Below, piece after piece: positions 51,306 to 60,907 of a stretch of 64,000 nucleotides of DNA. The notes beneath the pieces were generated by a model, which made no database searches, was not told the DNA's origin, and saw only the letters and a program-made list of their open reading frames with translations. The stretch spans positions 124,001-188,000 of the forward strand of contig CAWGND010000014.1 in assembly GCA_963823845.1 (NCBI GenBank), written 5' to 3'. The DNA comes from Alloacidobacterium sp963823845. Its GTDB lineage: Bacteria; Acidobacteriota; Terriglobia; Terriglobales; Acidobacteriaceae. The translations under genes and the position numbers were made by a program. Position 1 is the stretch's first letter. Each line of letters starts with the position of its first letter.

Positions 51306-53963
51306 ATGCGGTGGTTTCAGCAGCTTATGAAGCGGTCCCAAATGCTTTTTCGCCGCGGGAAAGAAGGCGCGCGTCTGAATGACGAACTGGAGTTTCACCT
51401 TGACCAGCAGATCGCCGAGAATATTGCCGCCGGCATGAGCGCAGAAGATGCCCGCCACGCCGCGCTGCGCACCTTCGGCAATCCCACGATCCTGCGCGAC
51501 CAGGCACGCAATACGTGGAGTTGGAACTGGCTGGAACAAATCTTCAAAGATATTCGAATTGGAATTCGCACCTTAGCCAGAACACCGGAATTTGCGATCG
51601 TATCGATCCTCGTCATCGCCATTGGCATTGGCGCGAATGTCTCACTCTTCACCATTGTGCGTTCAGTGCTGCTCAAATCGCTGCCATTCAAGGATCCGGA
51701 TCGGCTCGTGATGCTCTATGGGCGCTCGGGAGAAGACAAATACAACATCGTAGCAGCGGGCGATTTCTACGACTGGCAGCAGCACACGCACGGCTTTGAG
51801 CAGATGGCAATCTGGCGCTGGTCCGGCTACAGCATTACCGATGATAAGAAAGATCTGCCTGAAGAGTTGAATAGCATCACTGCTTCGTGGAACATCTTCT
51901 CGACGCTCGCCGTGCAACCTGCGTTAGGCCGGTCGTTCTCTCCGGATGACGACAGCGATTCCGCCACGAAAACGGCCATCATCACATGGAGCCTTTTTGA
52001 ACATCGTTTCAATGGCGATCCATCTATCCTCGGAAAGAACATCCGGCTCAACGACCGGCCCTTCACCGTCATTGGCGTGCTTCCGAAATGGTTCAGCTAT
52101 CCCGATCCGATGATTCAATTGTGGACACCGTTTCATATCGATAACAGCGTCGAAAATCTGCGAAGTCACTTCAGCCACATGGGCATCGTCATCGCGCGCC
52201 TCAAGCCCGGCGTCAGCGCGGAACAGGCAACGCAGGAAGCCAGCGCTCTTCAATATCAGATTCATCAAAACCTGAACGCGCAAGGCCCGGTTGCCGATGG
52301 AGTCAGTTCGCGTCCGATGCTCGAAGATGTGGTTCGGGGCGTCAAGACGCCGCTCTACGTATTGCTGGGAGCTGTCGGTTGCCTTCTTCTCATCGCGTGT
52401 CTCAACATTTCGAACCTGCTCGTGGCCCGGTCTGCTGCGCGACGCAAGGAGATCGCAATTCGCGCCGCGCTCGGCGGCAGCCGCGTGCGACTATGCCGCG
52501 AGCAGCTGACTGAGAGCCTGCTCATCTGCGTGGCCGGCGGAGTGTCAGGCATCGTGCTCGCTTTCTCAGCGACCCGCTGGCTCACAGCGCATTGGACCGA
52601 CATGCCACGCGCAGACGCCATCCATCTTGACGGCACAGTATGCGCGTTTGCTATTGCCATCACCTTTTTGTCGGGCATAGTCGCAGGTCTGCTGCCCGCG
52701 CTCTCGGCCACAGGCGACAGCATATTGACCACATTGCAGGACTCATCGAGAAGCGTTGGCGGCAGCTCCTCACGCACAGCTCTACGCAAGACTTTGCTGA
52801 CAATTGAAATCGCCCTGACCGTAATCCTGCTTGTCTGCGGCGGCCTGCTCTTCAAGAGTTTTCTGCGTCTGCGCTCGGTCGATCTGGGATGCGCAACAAA
52901 GAACGTGCTGACCATGCAATATTTTCTGCACGACGCGAAATACGACACCCCGGAAAAAGTCATCGCCTTCCACACACAGCTTCTTGATCGTGTGCGCCAT
53001 TTGCCCGGCGTGCAGGCTGTCGGATTAACTTCGGTGGTTCCGGGCGACGGCTATTACGAGGACAGGACATTCACAATTCGGGAACATCCTCCCCTGCCGA
53101 CAGGGAAGCATATCTCCGCACTGATGCGCGAGGTAGATCCCGGCTATTTCTCTGCGATTCAGATTCCTCTGGTCAAAGGTAGGTTCTTCTCTGAAGATGA
53201 GCGCCTGGATCGCGACAAATACGTGATCGTCAGCCGGCAATTTGCCCGCGAGTTCTTTCCGAATGAAGATCCACTTGGCAAGCATCTTCATGCAATTCGC
53301 CGCGGCGGCAGAGGAGATGACTATGAAATTGTCGGCATCGTCGGCGACACACTGCACTCACTGAAAGAAGAAACGCAATCCACTATGTACTTCCCAATTT
53401 TATCGGGCATCCTCGGCTCATCAACGGATGCAGCCCTGGTGCTGCGCACGAGTGGGAATCCGGAATCCTTTGCGCTTCCAGCGCAGAAAGAGATCTCGCA
53501 ACTCGATTCGGCGCTTCCCGTGTCGAGGGTTCTCACAATGGAGCAGATCATCGGCAGGTCTACCGCCGATTCCAGCTTCAGCGCCACGCTGGTTCTCGCT
53601 TTTGCCGCACTGTCTCTGATCCTCGCGGCGGTCGGACTCTATGGGGTTCTGGCCTACCTTGTCACGCAGCGAACAACCGAGATTGGTATACGCATAGCGC
53701 TCGGTGCACGCAGGGAACAGGTGATGCAACTGGTCCTGCTGGACGGGCTGCGTCCCGCCCTGATTGGGCTGGCCGTTGGCGTTGCCTGTAGTTTTGCTTC
53801 GAAGCGACTTATCCGCTCTGTGTTATTCGGAACAAGCCCGCTCGATCTGTCCGTATTTGTATCTGTCATTGCGACATTATTACTGGTGGCTTCGGCAGCG
53901 TGTGCCATACCGGCATGGCGGGCATCGCGCCTCGACCCAATGCAGGCGCTACGGACGGAATAG
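51306..53963 (+). CDS. ADOP-family permease 3 (FtsX/MacB-like)
   Basis: An 885-residue ADOP, the same length as copy 2. FHLDQQIAENIAAGMSAEDA, IGANVSLFTIVRSVLLKSLP, CLLLIACLNISNLLVARSAA and the closing PAWRASRLDPMQALRTE align with its neighbours. The periplasmic domain differs more (GEDKYNIVAAGDFYDWQQHT), suggesting different ligands or partners. Ribosome site ATCGGGGAGGAACGA just before the ATG. Last gene of the PadR-ADOP operon. Confidence 0.93.
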   Translation: MRWFQQLMKRSQMLFRRGKEGARLNDELEFHLDQQIAENIAAGMSAEDARHAALRTFGNPTILRDQARNTWSWNWLEQIFKDIRIGIRTLARTPEFAIVSILVIAIGIGANVSLFTIVRSVLLKSLPFKDPDRLVMLYGRSGEDKYNIVAAGDFYDWQQHTHGFEQMAIWRWSGYSITDDKKDLPEELNSITASWNIFSTLAVQPALGRSFSPDDDSDSATKTAIITWSLFEHRFNGDPSILGKNIRLNDRPFTVIGVLPKWFSYPDPMIQLWTPFHIDNSVENLRSHFSHMGIVIARLKPGVSAEQATQEASALQYQIHQNLNAQGPVADGVSSRPMLEDVVRGVKTPLYVLLGAVGCLLLIACLNISNLLVARSAARRKEIAIRAALGGSRVRLCREQLTESLLICVAGGVSGIVLAFSATRWLTAHWTDMPRADAIHLDGTVCAFAIAITFLSGIVAGLLPALSATGDSILTTLQDSSRSVGGSSSRTALRKTLLTIEIALTVILLVCGGLLFKSFLRLRSVDLGCATKNVLTMQYFLHDAKYDTPEKVIAFHTQLLDRVRHLPGVQAVGLTSVVPGDGYYEDRTFTIREHPPLPTGKHISALMREVDPGYFSAIQIPLVKGRFFSEDERLDRDKYVIVSRQFAREFFPNEDPLGKHLHAIRRGGRGDDYEIVGIVGDTLHSLKEETQSTMYFPILSGILGSSTDAALVLRTSGNPESFALPAQKEISQLDSALPVSRVLTMEQIIGRSTADSSFSATLVLAFAALSLILAAVGLYGVLAYLVTQRTTEIGIRIALGARREQVMQLVLLDGLRPALIGLAVGVACSFASKRLIRSVLFGTSPLDLSVFVSVIATLLLVASAACAIPAWRASRLDPMQALRTE

Positions 53964-54110
53964 GCCGAAAAGGCGCGCATGCCGAACATCGGCTGCTCGC
54001 TCACATCGGGCTAGAACAGCAGATCTTCTCCCAAAAGGCGCAGAGAGCCTGCGCATCTCTTCAGACGTGCGCGAAAACTTAGGGCGCGATATTGGCCGAT
54101 GCTTCATAAG

Positions 54111-54140
54111 TAAAATCGCCCCGGCCAAAGCCAGGGCGAT
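54111..54140 (-). terminator. Rho-independent terminator of glutamine synthetase gene
   Basis: On the minus strand ATCGCCC-t-GGC-tttg-GCC-g-GGGCGAT followed by TTTTA, 22 bp after the glnA stop. Confidence 0.85.
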
Positions 54141-54162
54141 AGAAGCACAACGCAGTTGTCTC

Positions 54163-55593
54163 TTAGAACTGGTTCCAGAGAAACTGGTTATAAACCTCGT
54201 GGTGGAACTGCACCTCCTGCGCCTTGACAAAGGTCCCGAGCAGGCGCGGGCAGCGATCAGCAGAGGCTTCTTTCAGATCCGCATAGCGGCCCTTCACATC
54301 TTCGCCGAGCAGCTTCGTCGTCCAGGTGGCGTTGCGGAAGTTCTCAATCGCCGTGTAGATGTTGTCCGGCAGAAAGCGCTGCGCCTGACGCAGGTTCTCG
54401 ATCTTCGCGGTATCGCCGTCAAGACCTGTCTTGAAGATGGAATGAAGCACCATGTAGGGATTTGCATCGGGAGCCACTGCGCGGACTTCCACGCGCATGC
54501 TCTTTTCGTTGCCGATCGGGATGCGGACCATCGAGCCGCGATCCACAGCTGAAGCCTTGAGTTGGTTCGGGGCTTCGAAATGGGGATCGAGGCGACGATA
54601 TGCGTTGACGCTCGAATTCATCAGCAGACAAATGTCATTGCCATGCGTCAGAACGCGATCTACGAAGTCCCATCCCAACGCCGAGAGTTTCTCATCTCCT
54701 TTGGGATCCCAGAAAAGATTCTTGCCATTCTTGCTGATGGAAACGTTCGTATGCATCCCGCTGCCGTTGACGCCGACGACGGGCTTCGGCAGAAACGACG
54801 CCGACATGCCGAGCTTGGTCGCCACCTGGCGGCATACCAGCTTGTAGATCTGGATTTGGTCGGCAGCCGCAACCACTTCGCCGTAGCCGTAGTTGATCTC
54901 AAACTGCGAAGGCGCCACTTCCGGATGGTCCTTCTCGTTTTCAAAGCCCATCGAGCGCAGAACCTCCGCAGCCGTGTCGATAAAGACACGCAGAGGATCG
55001 CCGGGCAGCGAATGGTAGTATCCGCCCGTATTTACATAGTCGAACCTGCGGCAATCAGGGAAGCGCCGTTCCGCGTCGAGACCAGCAAAGATGAAGCCCT
55101 CAATCTCATTGGCAGCATTGAGCGTGTAGCCTTCCTTCGCGTGCAGGTCATGGGCAAAGCCCTTTAGCACGCCGCGCATGTCAGCGCTGTAAGGCGTGCC
55201 CTGTTTGTCGATGACTTCGCCAAAAACCAGAACCTTGCCCGGCCCAAAAATGTCCGCCGGTCCCCAGTAAAATGCGCCCCAGTCAATGCCGAGACGAAGA
55301 TCACTCTCGCGCTGCGCGGTAAAGCCGCGGATCGACGAGCCGTCGAAGGTAAGATTGTCGTAGCTCTTGATCAGAAACTTCTTGTCGTAATCCAGCATAT
55401 GGAGGCGGCCTTCAAGGTCGCTGAACAGCACCGTGACCGCCTTGATTTCCTTCGTATCGGTCAGGTATTTCAGCCGCTCTTCCTGAGTCTTGTGGGGTGC
55501 TACGCGGTTCCGCCGCTGTTCTTTAGCACTCAGGTTCTTTTCTTCCAGCTCTCCGTATGAGAGCGACAGGAAATTACGAAGTTCGTTGGACAT
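54163..55593 (-). CDS. glnA: Glutamine synthetase
   Basis: A 476-residue ATP-dependent glutamate-ammonia ligase. Motifs: LTFDGSSIRGFTAQRESDLR (beta-Grasp end), EIEGFIFAGLD with catalytic Glu, APSQFEINYGYGEVVAAADQ, VNGSGMHTNVSIS (Mg/ATP region), and RRLDPHFEAPNQLKASAVDR (Arg loop). The C-terminal part lacks the NLYDLPP adenylylation-site motif of GlnE-controlled enzymes. The ATG at 55593 has GAGGAG upstream. No glnB or ntr gene is adjacent. Confidence 0.93.
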   Translation of the reverse strand: MSNELRNFLSLSYGELEEKNLSAKEQRRNRVAPHKTQEERLKYLTDTKEIKAVTVLFSDLEGRLHMLDYDKKFLIKSYDNLTFDGSSIRGFTAQRESDLRLGIDWGAFYWGPADIFGPGKVLVFGEVIDKQGTPYSADMRGVLKGFAHDLHAKEGYTLNAANEIEGFIFAGLDAERRFPDCRRFDYVNTGGYYHSLPGDPLRVFIDTAAEVLRSMGFENEKDHPEVAPSQFEINYGYGEVVAAADQIQIYKLVCRQVATKLGMSASFLPKPVVGVNGSGMHTNVSISKNGKNLFWDPKGDEKLSALGWDFVDRVLTHGNDICLLMNSSVNAYRRLDPHFEAPNQLKASAVDRGSMVRIPIGNEKSMRVEVRAVAPDANPYMVLHSIFKTGLDGDTAKIENLRQAQRFLPDNIYTAIENFRNATWTTKLLGEDVKGRYADLKEASADRCPRLLGTFVKAQEVQFHHEVYNQFLWNQF

Positions 55594-55778
55594 GCATCTC
55601 CTCTGGATGGGGTTAAGTGAAAGCCCACCGTGGCTCACCCGTCGGGATAAGACAGGCAAGCTCGACCCGGCTCTTTGTTATCTCCTATATAGGTTATCGT
55701 GACACTATAAGGAAGCCATTGGTATCAGAAAAAGTAATTATGCAAATAGAAAATCCTTATGGCAAGGAGTCGATTTCT

Positions 55779-56528
55779 ATGCCCGCTTACGATAATGCGA
55801 CATACGGTGACCGCATTGCTCATCGATACGACGACTTCATCCAGATCCGGTCTGAGCAGACGCAAGCTGCAGTAGAAACCCTCGCATCGCTGGCGAACAG
55901 TGGGCCGGTGCTCGAGCTTGGGATCGGAACAGGTCGGGTCGCATTGCCGCTCCACCAGAAGGGAATTGCGGTTCACGGCATCGATGCCTCACAGCGGATG
56001 GTCGACGAGTTGCGTAAGAAAGCAGACGGCAATGCCATTTCTATTACCATCGGAGATTTCGCTGATGTAGCAGTCGAAGGGCAGTTCACACTGGTCTATG
56101 TTGTGTTCAACACAATCTTTACGCTGCTGACGCAAGAGACTCAGGTTCGTTGCTTCGCGAATGTCGCCAGCCATCTTCAGCCCGATGGACTCTTTGTCAT
56201 CGAAGCGTTTGTTCCTGATCCGCCCCGCTTTACCGGAAACCAAAATGTCGTGGCTTCCAAAGTGGATGTAGACGAGGTTCGGCTGGATGTGACTCGTTAT
56301 GATCCGCTGCACCAACGCCTCAATGCACAACACCTCGTCATTGCGAACGGGACGATCCAAACTTACCCCATTCAGCTTCGCTACGCATGGCCTAGCGAAC
56401 TTGACCTGATGGCGCAACTTGCAGGCCTCACGCTAAGAGAGCGGTGGAGCAGCTGGCAGCGTTCACCTTTTACATCTCAAGACACGGCGCACATTTCGCT
56501 CTACCAATCGATGGCGAGTCTGGCATGA
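55779..56528 (+). CDS. Class I SAM-dependent methyltransferase
   Basis: A 249-residue Rossmann methyltransferase. Motif I is GPVLELGIGTGRVALPLHQK, followed by VHGIDASQRMVDELRKKADG (motif II, acidic residue) and FTLVYVVFNTIFTLLTQETQ. The ATG at 55779 (MPAYDNATYGD) has AAGGAG nine bases upstream and is preferred; an ATG at 55740 would add 13 residues. The target is unknown. The end overlaps a possible ATG of the epoxide hydrolase gene (56525). Confidence 0.88.
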   Translation: MPAYDNATYGDRIAHRYDDFIQIRSEQTQAAVETLASLANSGPVLELGIGTGRVALPLHQKGIAVHGIDASQRMVDELRKKADGNAISITIGDFADVAVEGQFTLVYVVFNTIFTLLTQETQVRCFANVASHLQPDGLFVIEAFVPDPPRFTGNQNVVASKVDVDEVRLDVTRYDPLHQRLNAQHLVIANGTIQTYPIQLRYAWPSELDLMAQLAGLTLRERWSSWQRSPFTSQDTAHISLYQSMASLA

Positions 56529-56602
56529 AGCCTCCCATCCTCGAAAACTCTGCTTCGCGCGCAATACGAACTGCATCATTTATCAGTGAGGGCGCTCATC
56601 GA

Positions 56603-57754
56603 ATGGCCGCAGAAACATTCTCGATTCACCTCCCGGATACCATGCTGGCAGATTTGAGGCGTCGACTTGACGCCACACGCTGGCCGGACGAACTGGAAGG
56701 CGCAGGCTGGGAATTCGGAGCAAATCTGGCTTACATGCAGTCGTTGGCGCAGTACTGGCGGAACGGCTATGACTGGCGGCGTCAGGAGGCACTGTTAAAT
56801 CAGCTGCCGCAGTACCGCATTGCACTCGACGGGTTCCACATTCATTTCGTTCATGTGCGCGGCAAAGGGCCAGCGCCACTGCCGCTCATCATCACCCATG
56901 GCTGGCCGGGAAGTTTCGTCGAGATGATTAAGCTCATCCCGCTGCTGACCGATCCGGCAGCGCACGGCGGCAAAGCCGAGGACGCCTTTGACGTGATCGT
57001 GCCGTCGCTACCTGGTTACGGATTCTCCGATCGTCCGCTTAAAGATGGAATGGATCCGAAAAAGATTGCGGCGCTCTGGGCGCGACTCATGCAGGAGCTT
57101 GGTTATAAGCGCTTTGGGGCGCAGGGCGGGGACTGGGGTTCAGCAATTTCCATTGAACTTGGCCTGGATCATGCGGAGAGCCTGATTGGCATCCATCTCA
57201 ACTACATTGCCGGGCGGTTTCTGCTCGGGGGCACGTTGAGCCAGGCGCCAGAGGACGAAATTGCAAGTGGATATCTCGAACAACTTCGCGCATGGTGGGA
57301 GACAGAGGGTGGTTATAGCCATGAGCAGGGAACCAAGCCGCAAACGCTGAGTTTTGGGTTGAACGACTCTCCCGTCGGGCTGGCAGCCTGGATTATCGAG
57401 AAATTTCGAACCTGGAGCGATTGTGGAAGCGATGTCGAGAGCATCTTTTCGCGCGATGAGCTCTTGACCAACGTGATGATCTACTGGGCGACGCAAACAA
57501 TCCATTCCTCCACGCGGTTGTACTATGAATCGCGCCTGCAGCCACTCAGTCTCTCTCGTGTGAACCGCGTCGAGCCCCCAGTAGCGTTTGCGCTGTTTGC
57601 CAAAGAAATTCCACTGCCCCCGCGGGCATTAGTCGAGCGCGGCTTCAATATCGCGCGCTGGACTGAGATGCCAAGAGGAGGCCACTTTGCCGCAATGGAG
57701 CAGCCGGAACTGCTCGCGGAGGACTTGCGAGAATTCTTTCGCTCTTTCCGATAA
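56603..57754 (+). CDS. Epoxide hydrolase (EHN-type alpha/beta hydrolase)
   Basis: A 383-residue hydrolase. The N-terminal EHN domain begins at once (FSIHLPDTMLADLRRRLDAT). LIITHGWPGSFVEMIKLIPL is the oxyanion HGWPGS motif, GAQGGDWGSAISIELGLDHA holds the Asp nucleophile, and GGHFAAMEQPELLAEDLREF holds the catalytic His. It opens epoxides to diols; juvenile-hormone/limonene-type relatives are known. The ATG at 56603 with GAGGG upstream fits the family start; an in-frame ATG at 56525 overlaps the methyltransferase stop and would add 26 residues. Confidence 0.9.
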   Translation: MAAETFSIHLPDTMLADLRRRLDATRWPDELEGAGWEFGANLAYMQSLAQYWRNGYDWRRQEALLNQLPQYRIALDGFHIHFVHVRGKGPAPLPLIITHGWPGSFVEMIKLIPLLTDPAAHGGKAEDAFDVIVPSLPGYGFSDRPLKDGMDPKKIAALWARLMQELGYKRFGAQGGDWGSAISIELGLDHAESLIGIHLNYIAGRFLLGGTLSQAPEDEIASGYLEQLRAWWETEGGYSHEQGTKPQTLSFGLNDSPVGLAAWIIEKFRTWSDCGSDVESIFSRDELLTNVMIYWATQTIHSSTRLYYESRLQPLSLSRVNRVEPPVAFALFAKEIPLPPRALVERGFNIARWTEMPRGGHFAAMEQPELLAEDLREFFRSFR

Positions 57755-57778
57755 GTCTTCTCGTGAGAAAATGCCGCT

Positions 57779-58681
57779 GTGGTCGCTGCTCTGGAGTTTC
57801 AAAGCACAAGCAAACATTTCGGCGCACATGCAGCCCTCGATAATCTCTCTCTGGCGCTCGACCCCGGTGAAATTCTCGGCTTCCTCGGCCCTAACGGAGC
57901 AGGCAAGACCACAGCGATCAATCTGGCACTCGGATTCTTAAGGCCGACCGCGGGCGGCGGCGCCATCCTTGGCAAGCCGTTCGGAGACGCGGCTATGCGC
58001 GCCAGAATCGGCTTCTTGCCGGATACGCCTACCTACTTTGCAGGTTCTGCATTCAGCGCAGTAGCACTGGTTGGACGCCTGAACAATATCCGTAATCCAC
58101 GGTTACGCGACCGCAGCAAAGCTCTATTGGCCCAGCTCAATCTCTCGACGGCAGGCAAAGACGCGCGCCGCTTCTCCCGTGGCATGCAGCAAAGGCTGGG
58201 CATGGCGCAGGCGCTGGTGAACGATCCCGAACTGCTCATTCTCGACGAACCCACTTCGGCACTCGATCCTCCCGGAGTGCTCGAAGTCCGCGAGCTTTTA
58301 CGGGCCGCGCGCGACGAAGGCAAGAGCATCTTCTTCAGTTCGCACCAGCTATCGGAAGTGGAGCAGATTTGCGACCGCATCGCATTCCTTGATCACGGCA
58401 AACTGCTGCGCCACGGTCCTCTGACTACTTTTCTCGAAGACAGCGGCCATATCGAAGTCGTGATTCAGGGATTGCCTGCAGAATCGGAGGCGCTGCTGCC
58501 ATACCAGCAATACCGGCGCGGCTTTTCAGAAAACGGTCTGCATTTTGTCATGCCTGTGCTTCTGCAGCGCGAGTTGATCGAGCAGGCATGGGCCGCCGGT
58601 GGAACGCTGAAAAGCGTCACCCCATTGCGCCGAACGCTCGAAGAGCTTTTCATGGCCTGGAGCGGGAAAGACGGCGCATGA
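57779..58681 (+). CDS. ABC transporter ATP-binding protein
   Basis: A 300-residue ATPase. Walker A GFLGPNGAGKTTAINLALGF, a modified signature FSRGMQQRLGMAQAL (in place of LSGGQ), Walker B LLILDEPTSALDP, and the switch region FFSSHQLSEVEQICD. The start is GTG at 57779. The C-terminal 80 residues (HIEVVIQGLPAESEALLPYQ) are of the ABC-2 ATPase regulatory type. It is coupled by ATGA to the permease. Confidence 0.93.
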   Translation: MVAALEFQSTSKHFGAHAALDNLSLALDPGEILGFLGPNGAGKTTAINLALGFLRPTAGGGAILGKPFGDAAMRARIGFLPDTPTYFAGSAFSAVALVGRLNNIRNPRLRDRSKALLAQLNLSTAGKDARRFSRGMQQRLGMAQALVNDPELLILDEPTSALDPPGVLEVRELLRAARDEGKSIFFSSHQLSEVEQICDRIAFLDHGKLLRHGPLTTFLEDSGHIEVVIQGLPAESEALLPYQQYRRGFSENGLHFVMPVLLQRELIEQAWAAGGTLKSVTPLRRTLEELFMAWSGKDGA

Positions 58682-59373
58682 TCAAAGCATGGTTCATCGG
58701 ACAGCGCCTCTTGTGGCAAAACCGCTGGCTCTTTTTGATGCTGATGCTCTGGCCCTACGTGATGGCCGCCATCCTCTGCTTCGGTGGGCAGCCCGACCCG
58801 GATGACGTGCTCTGGATGCTCCACCAGGAATGCTTCGCCGGATTGGCGCTTGTAGCCGTCACCGGCAGTACTCTGCTCGGCAATGAGCAGCGCTCGCGCC
58901 GCATCATCATGGTGCTGGCGCGCGCCGTGAGCCGTCCGCAGTATCTACTGTCTCTGCTGATTACGGCGTGGCTGCCGCTGCTGCTCTACGTCAGTGGATT
59001 CGTCCTGAGCGGCGTCTTCATGACGAGTCTGCTACATGAGTCGTATAAGGGAATCCTTCTGATGGCTCTTGCGCAACTCGTGCTGGGAGTCTGGGCCGCA
59101 GCTGTCAGCATCTTCTGGTCCATTCTGCTGCCGCAAATTGTCGCATCGATAGTGTCGGTAGCCTGCGTCGGATTAGCAGTATATGTGGGGCAACTGGGAT
59201 TCATTGGCCCCGGAAGATTGCTTCTGGCCTTATTTCAGACATCCATCTCCGGGAGAAACATACCGACGACGATAGAACTCGACGCCGTTCTTACCGTGCT
59301 CGCCGGAGTTGTATGGTTTGCAGCGGCGTCCTGGCTCTTCAGCCGCCGCGACCTGAATCTTACCGCTGATTAG
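58678..59373 (+). CDS. ABC transporter permease (six-helix)
   Basis: A 231-residue permease with six hydrophobic segments (WLFLMLMLWPYVMAAILCF, LLSLLITAWLPLLLYVSGFV, GILLMALAQLVLGVWAAAVS, VASIVSVACVGLAVYVGQLG, AVLTVLAGVVWFAAASWLFS). GNEQRSRRIIMVLARAVSRP is the cytoplasmic coupling helix of ABC-2 permeases. The ATG at 58678 overlaps the ATPase stop (ATGA). Substrate unknown; convergent with nuoN. Confidence 0.85.
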   Translation: MIKAWFIGQRLLWQNRWLFLMLMLWPYVMAAILCFGGQPDPDDVLWMLHQECFAGLALVAVTGSTLLGNEQRSRRIIMVLARAVSRPQYLLSLLITAWLPLLLYVSGFVLSGVFMTSLLHESYKGILLMALAQLVLGVWAAAVSIFWSILLPQIVASIVSVACVGLAVYVGQLGFIGPGRLLLALFQTSISGRNIPTTIELDAVLTVLAGVVWFAAASWLFSRRDLNLTAD

Positions 59374-59410
59374 CCGCTGAGCTCGCGGAAGGGGTAGGGA
59401 TGGCAGCACC

Positions 59411-60907
59411 TTACCTCACCGCCGTCGTGCCGGCACCTGCGTCAACAGCTGCGGCAGGCGCGAGCGAATTCGCCCCGGCCTTCGCAGCCCCCAGCACACG
59501 CCCTGGAACAATACCAAGAATAAGAGTAGTAGCCACTGTCAGAAGGAGTGCCAACAACATCGGCACAGAAACGCGCGGAATTCCATCGAGCAAGTCACTA
59601 TGCACGGGCTTCGAATAAGCAGAGACGAGCAGCCGTAGATAGTAGTAACACGCGATGCCGCTGTTCAGCAGACCGATGATCGTCAGCCAAATGAGTCCGG
59701 AATGCAGCGCCGAGGCAAAGACATAAAACTTGCCGAAGAAGCCGCCGGTGAAAGGAATCCCAATCAGCGAGATGAGGAAGAAGGCCAGCGCGCCACCCAG
59801 CAGCGGCGAGCGATAAGCGAGTCCGCGATAGTCCTGAACGAGGGTGAGCCGGTCGCCGATCCCGCCCGCATGACTGAATACAGCAAAGATGCCGACATTC
59901 ATCGCCGCATAGCTGGCGGTATAAAAACTGGCGGCGGCGATGCCATCCGGCGAGAGCGCGGTGAACGCAACCAGAATGTACCCGGCATGTGCAATCGACG
60001 AATACGCCAGCATGCGCTTCACATTCTGCTGCCGCAGCGCACCCAGGTTGCCGAATGTCATCGAGAGCGCTGCCATCCACCAGACCAACGGCTGCCAGTG
60101 GCTGTGCAGAGCCGGGAACGCGACGTACAGAATGCGCAGCAGCACGGCGAACGCGGCAGCTTTCGGCGCAGTGGACATCAGCCCCACCACCGGCGACGTC
60201 GCGCCTTCATAGACATCCGGCGTCCACACCTGAAAGGGAACAGCCGAAACCTTGAAGCCCAGGCCGATCAAGACCATTGCCACGCCAATCGTTGCGAGAA
60301 TCGGCGTCTGGCTCGTAGCCAGGAGCCCGGCGATTTTGGTAATGTCCGTCGTGCCGGTTGCGCCGAAGATAAGCGCAATGCCGTACAGGAAGAAGGCCGT
60401 CGCAAACGATCCAAGCAGAAAATACTTGATCGCCGCTTCCGGCCCTTTGGCGCTCTTCTTGTGGAAGCCAGCCATGATGTATGTCGAGATCGACGAGATC
60501 TCGAGCCCGATAAAGACCAGAAGCAACTCAGCAGCGCTTGTCATCAGCATCATGCCAACGGCGCCGAAGCAGACCAGGGCAAACAATTCGCCCAGGCCTT
60601 CGGCGTCGGGCTGGACCGTATCAAGGGTCACCAGTAATGTCGCCAGCACAATGCCCGCAATCAGGACGTGGAAGAAAATGCTGAAGTCATCGCTCTGAAC
60701 AGTGCCGAAATACGATGTGCCCGCGGAAAGTTGCAGCTGCAAACGTTCCGCCACGATCGTAAGGAGGGTTCCCAGAACGGCGAGCCAGCCAAGCGGCCTC
60801 CGGCTCGCATTCTTTTCGAGCAGCGGTTCCACCAGCGTGATGATGACGCCGGTGATGAGGAGAGTTCCCTCGGGGAGAATACGAAGGATTGGCGCTGCCA
60901 GGGTCAT
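59411..60907 (-). CDS. nuoN: NADH-quinone oxidoreductase subunit N
   Basis: A 498-residue antiporter-like membrane subunit of complex I with about 14 helices. Conserved Lys/His in transmembrane helices appear in FHKKSAKGPEAAIKYFLLGS and KVSAVPFQVWTPDVYEGATS, with QQNVKRMLAYSSIAHAGYIL and FFGKFYVFASALHSGLIWLT. Its ATG overlaps the nuoM TGA (ATGA). Order L-M-N on the minus strand is the standard nuo order. Confidence 0.97.
   Translation of the reverse strand: MTLAAPILRILPEGTLLITGVIITLVEPLLEKNASRRPLGWLAVLGTLLTIVAERLQLQLSAGTSYFGTVQSDDFSIFFHVLIAGIVLATLLVTLDTVQPDAEGLGELFALVCFGAVGMMLMTSAAELLLVFIGLEISSISTYIMAGFHKKSAKGPEAAIKYFLLGSFATAFFLYGIALIFGATGTTDITKIAGLLATSQTPILATIGVAMVLIGLGFKVSAVPFQVWTPDVYEGATSPVVGLMSTAPKAAAFAVLLRILYVAFPALHSHWQPLVWWMAALSMTFGNLGALRQQNVKRMLAYSSIAHAGYILVAFTALSPDGIAAASFYTASYAAMNVGIFAVFSHAGGIGDRLTLVQDYRGLAYRSPLLGGALAFFLISLIGIPFTGGFFGKFYVFASALHSGLIWLTIIGLLNSGIACYYYLRLLVSAYSKPVHSDLLDGIPRVSVPMLLALLLTVATTLILGIVPGRVLGAAKAGANSLAPAAAVDAGAGTTAVR

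Noticed and set aside
53964..54162. Possible small gene or attachment site between ADOP 3 and glnA
   Set aside because: Only a terminator stem for glnA is visible; no frame, repeat or tRNA.
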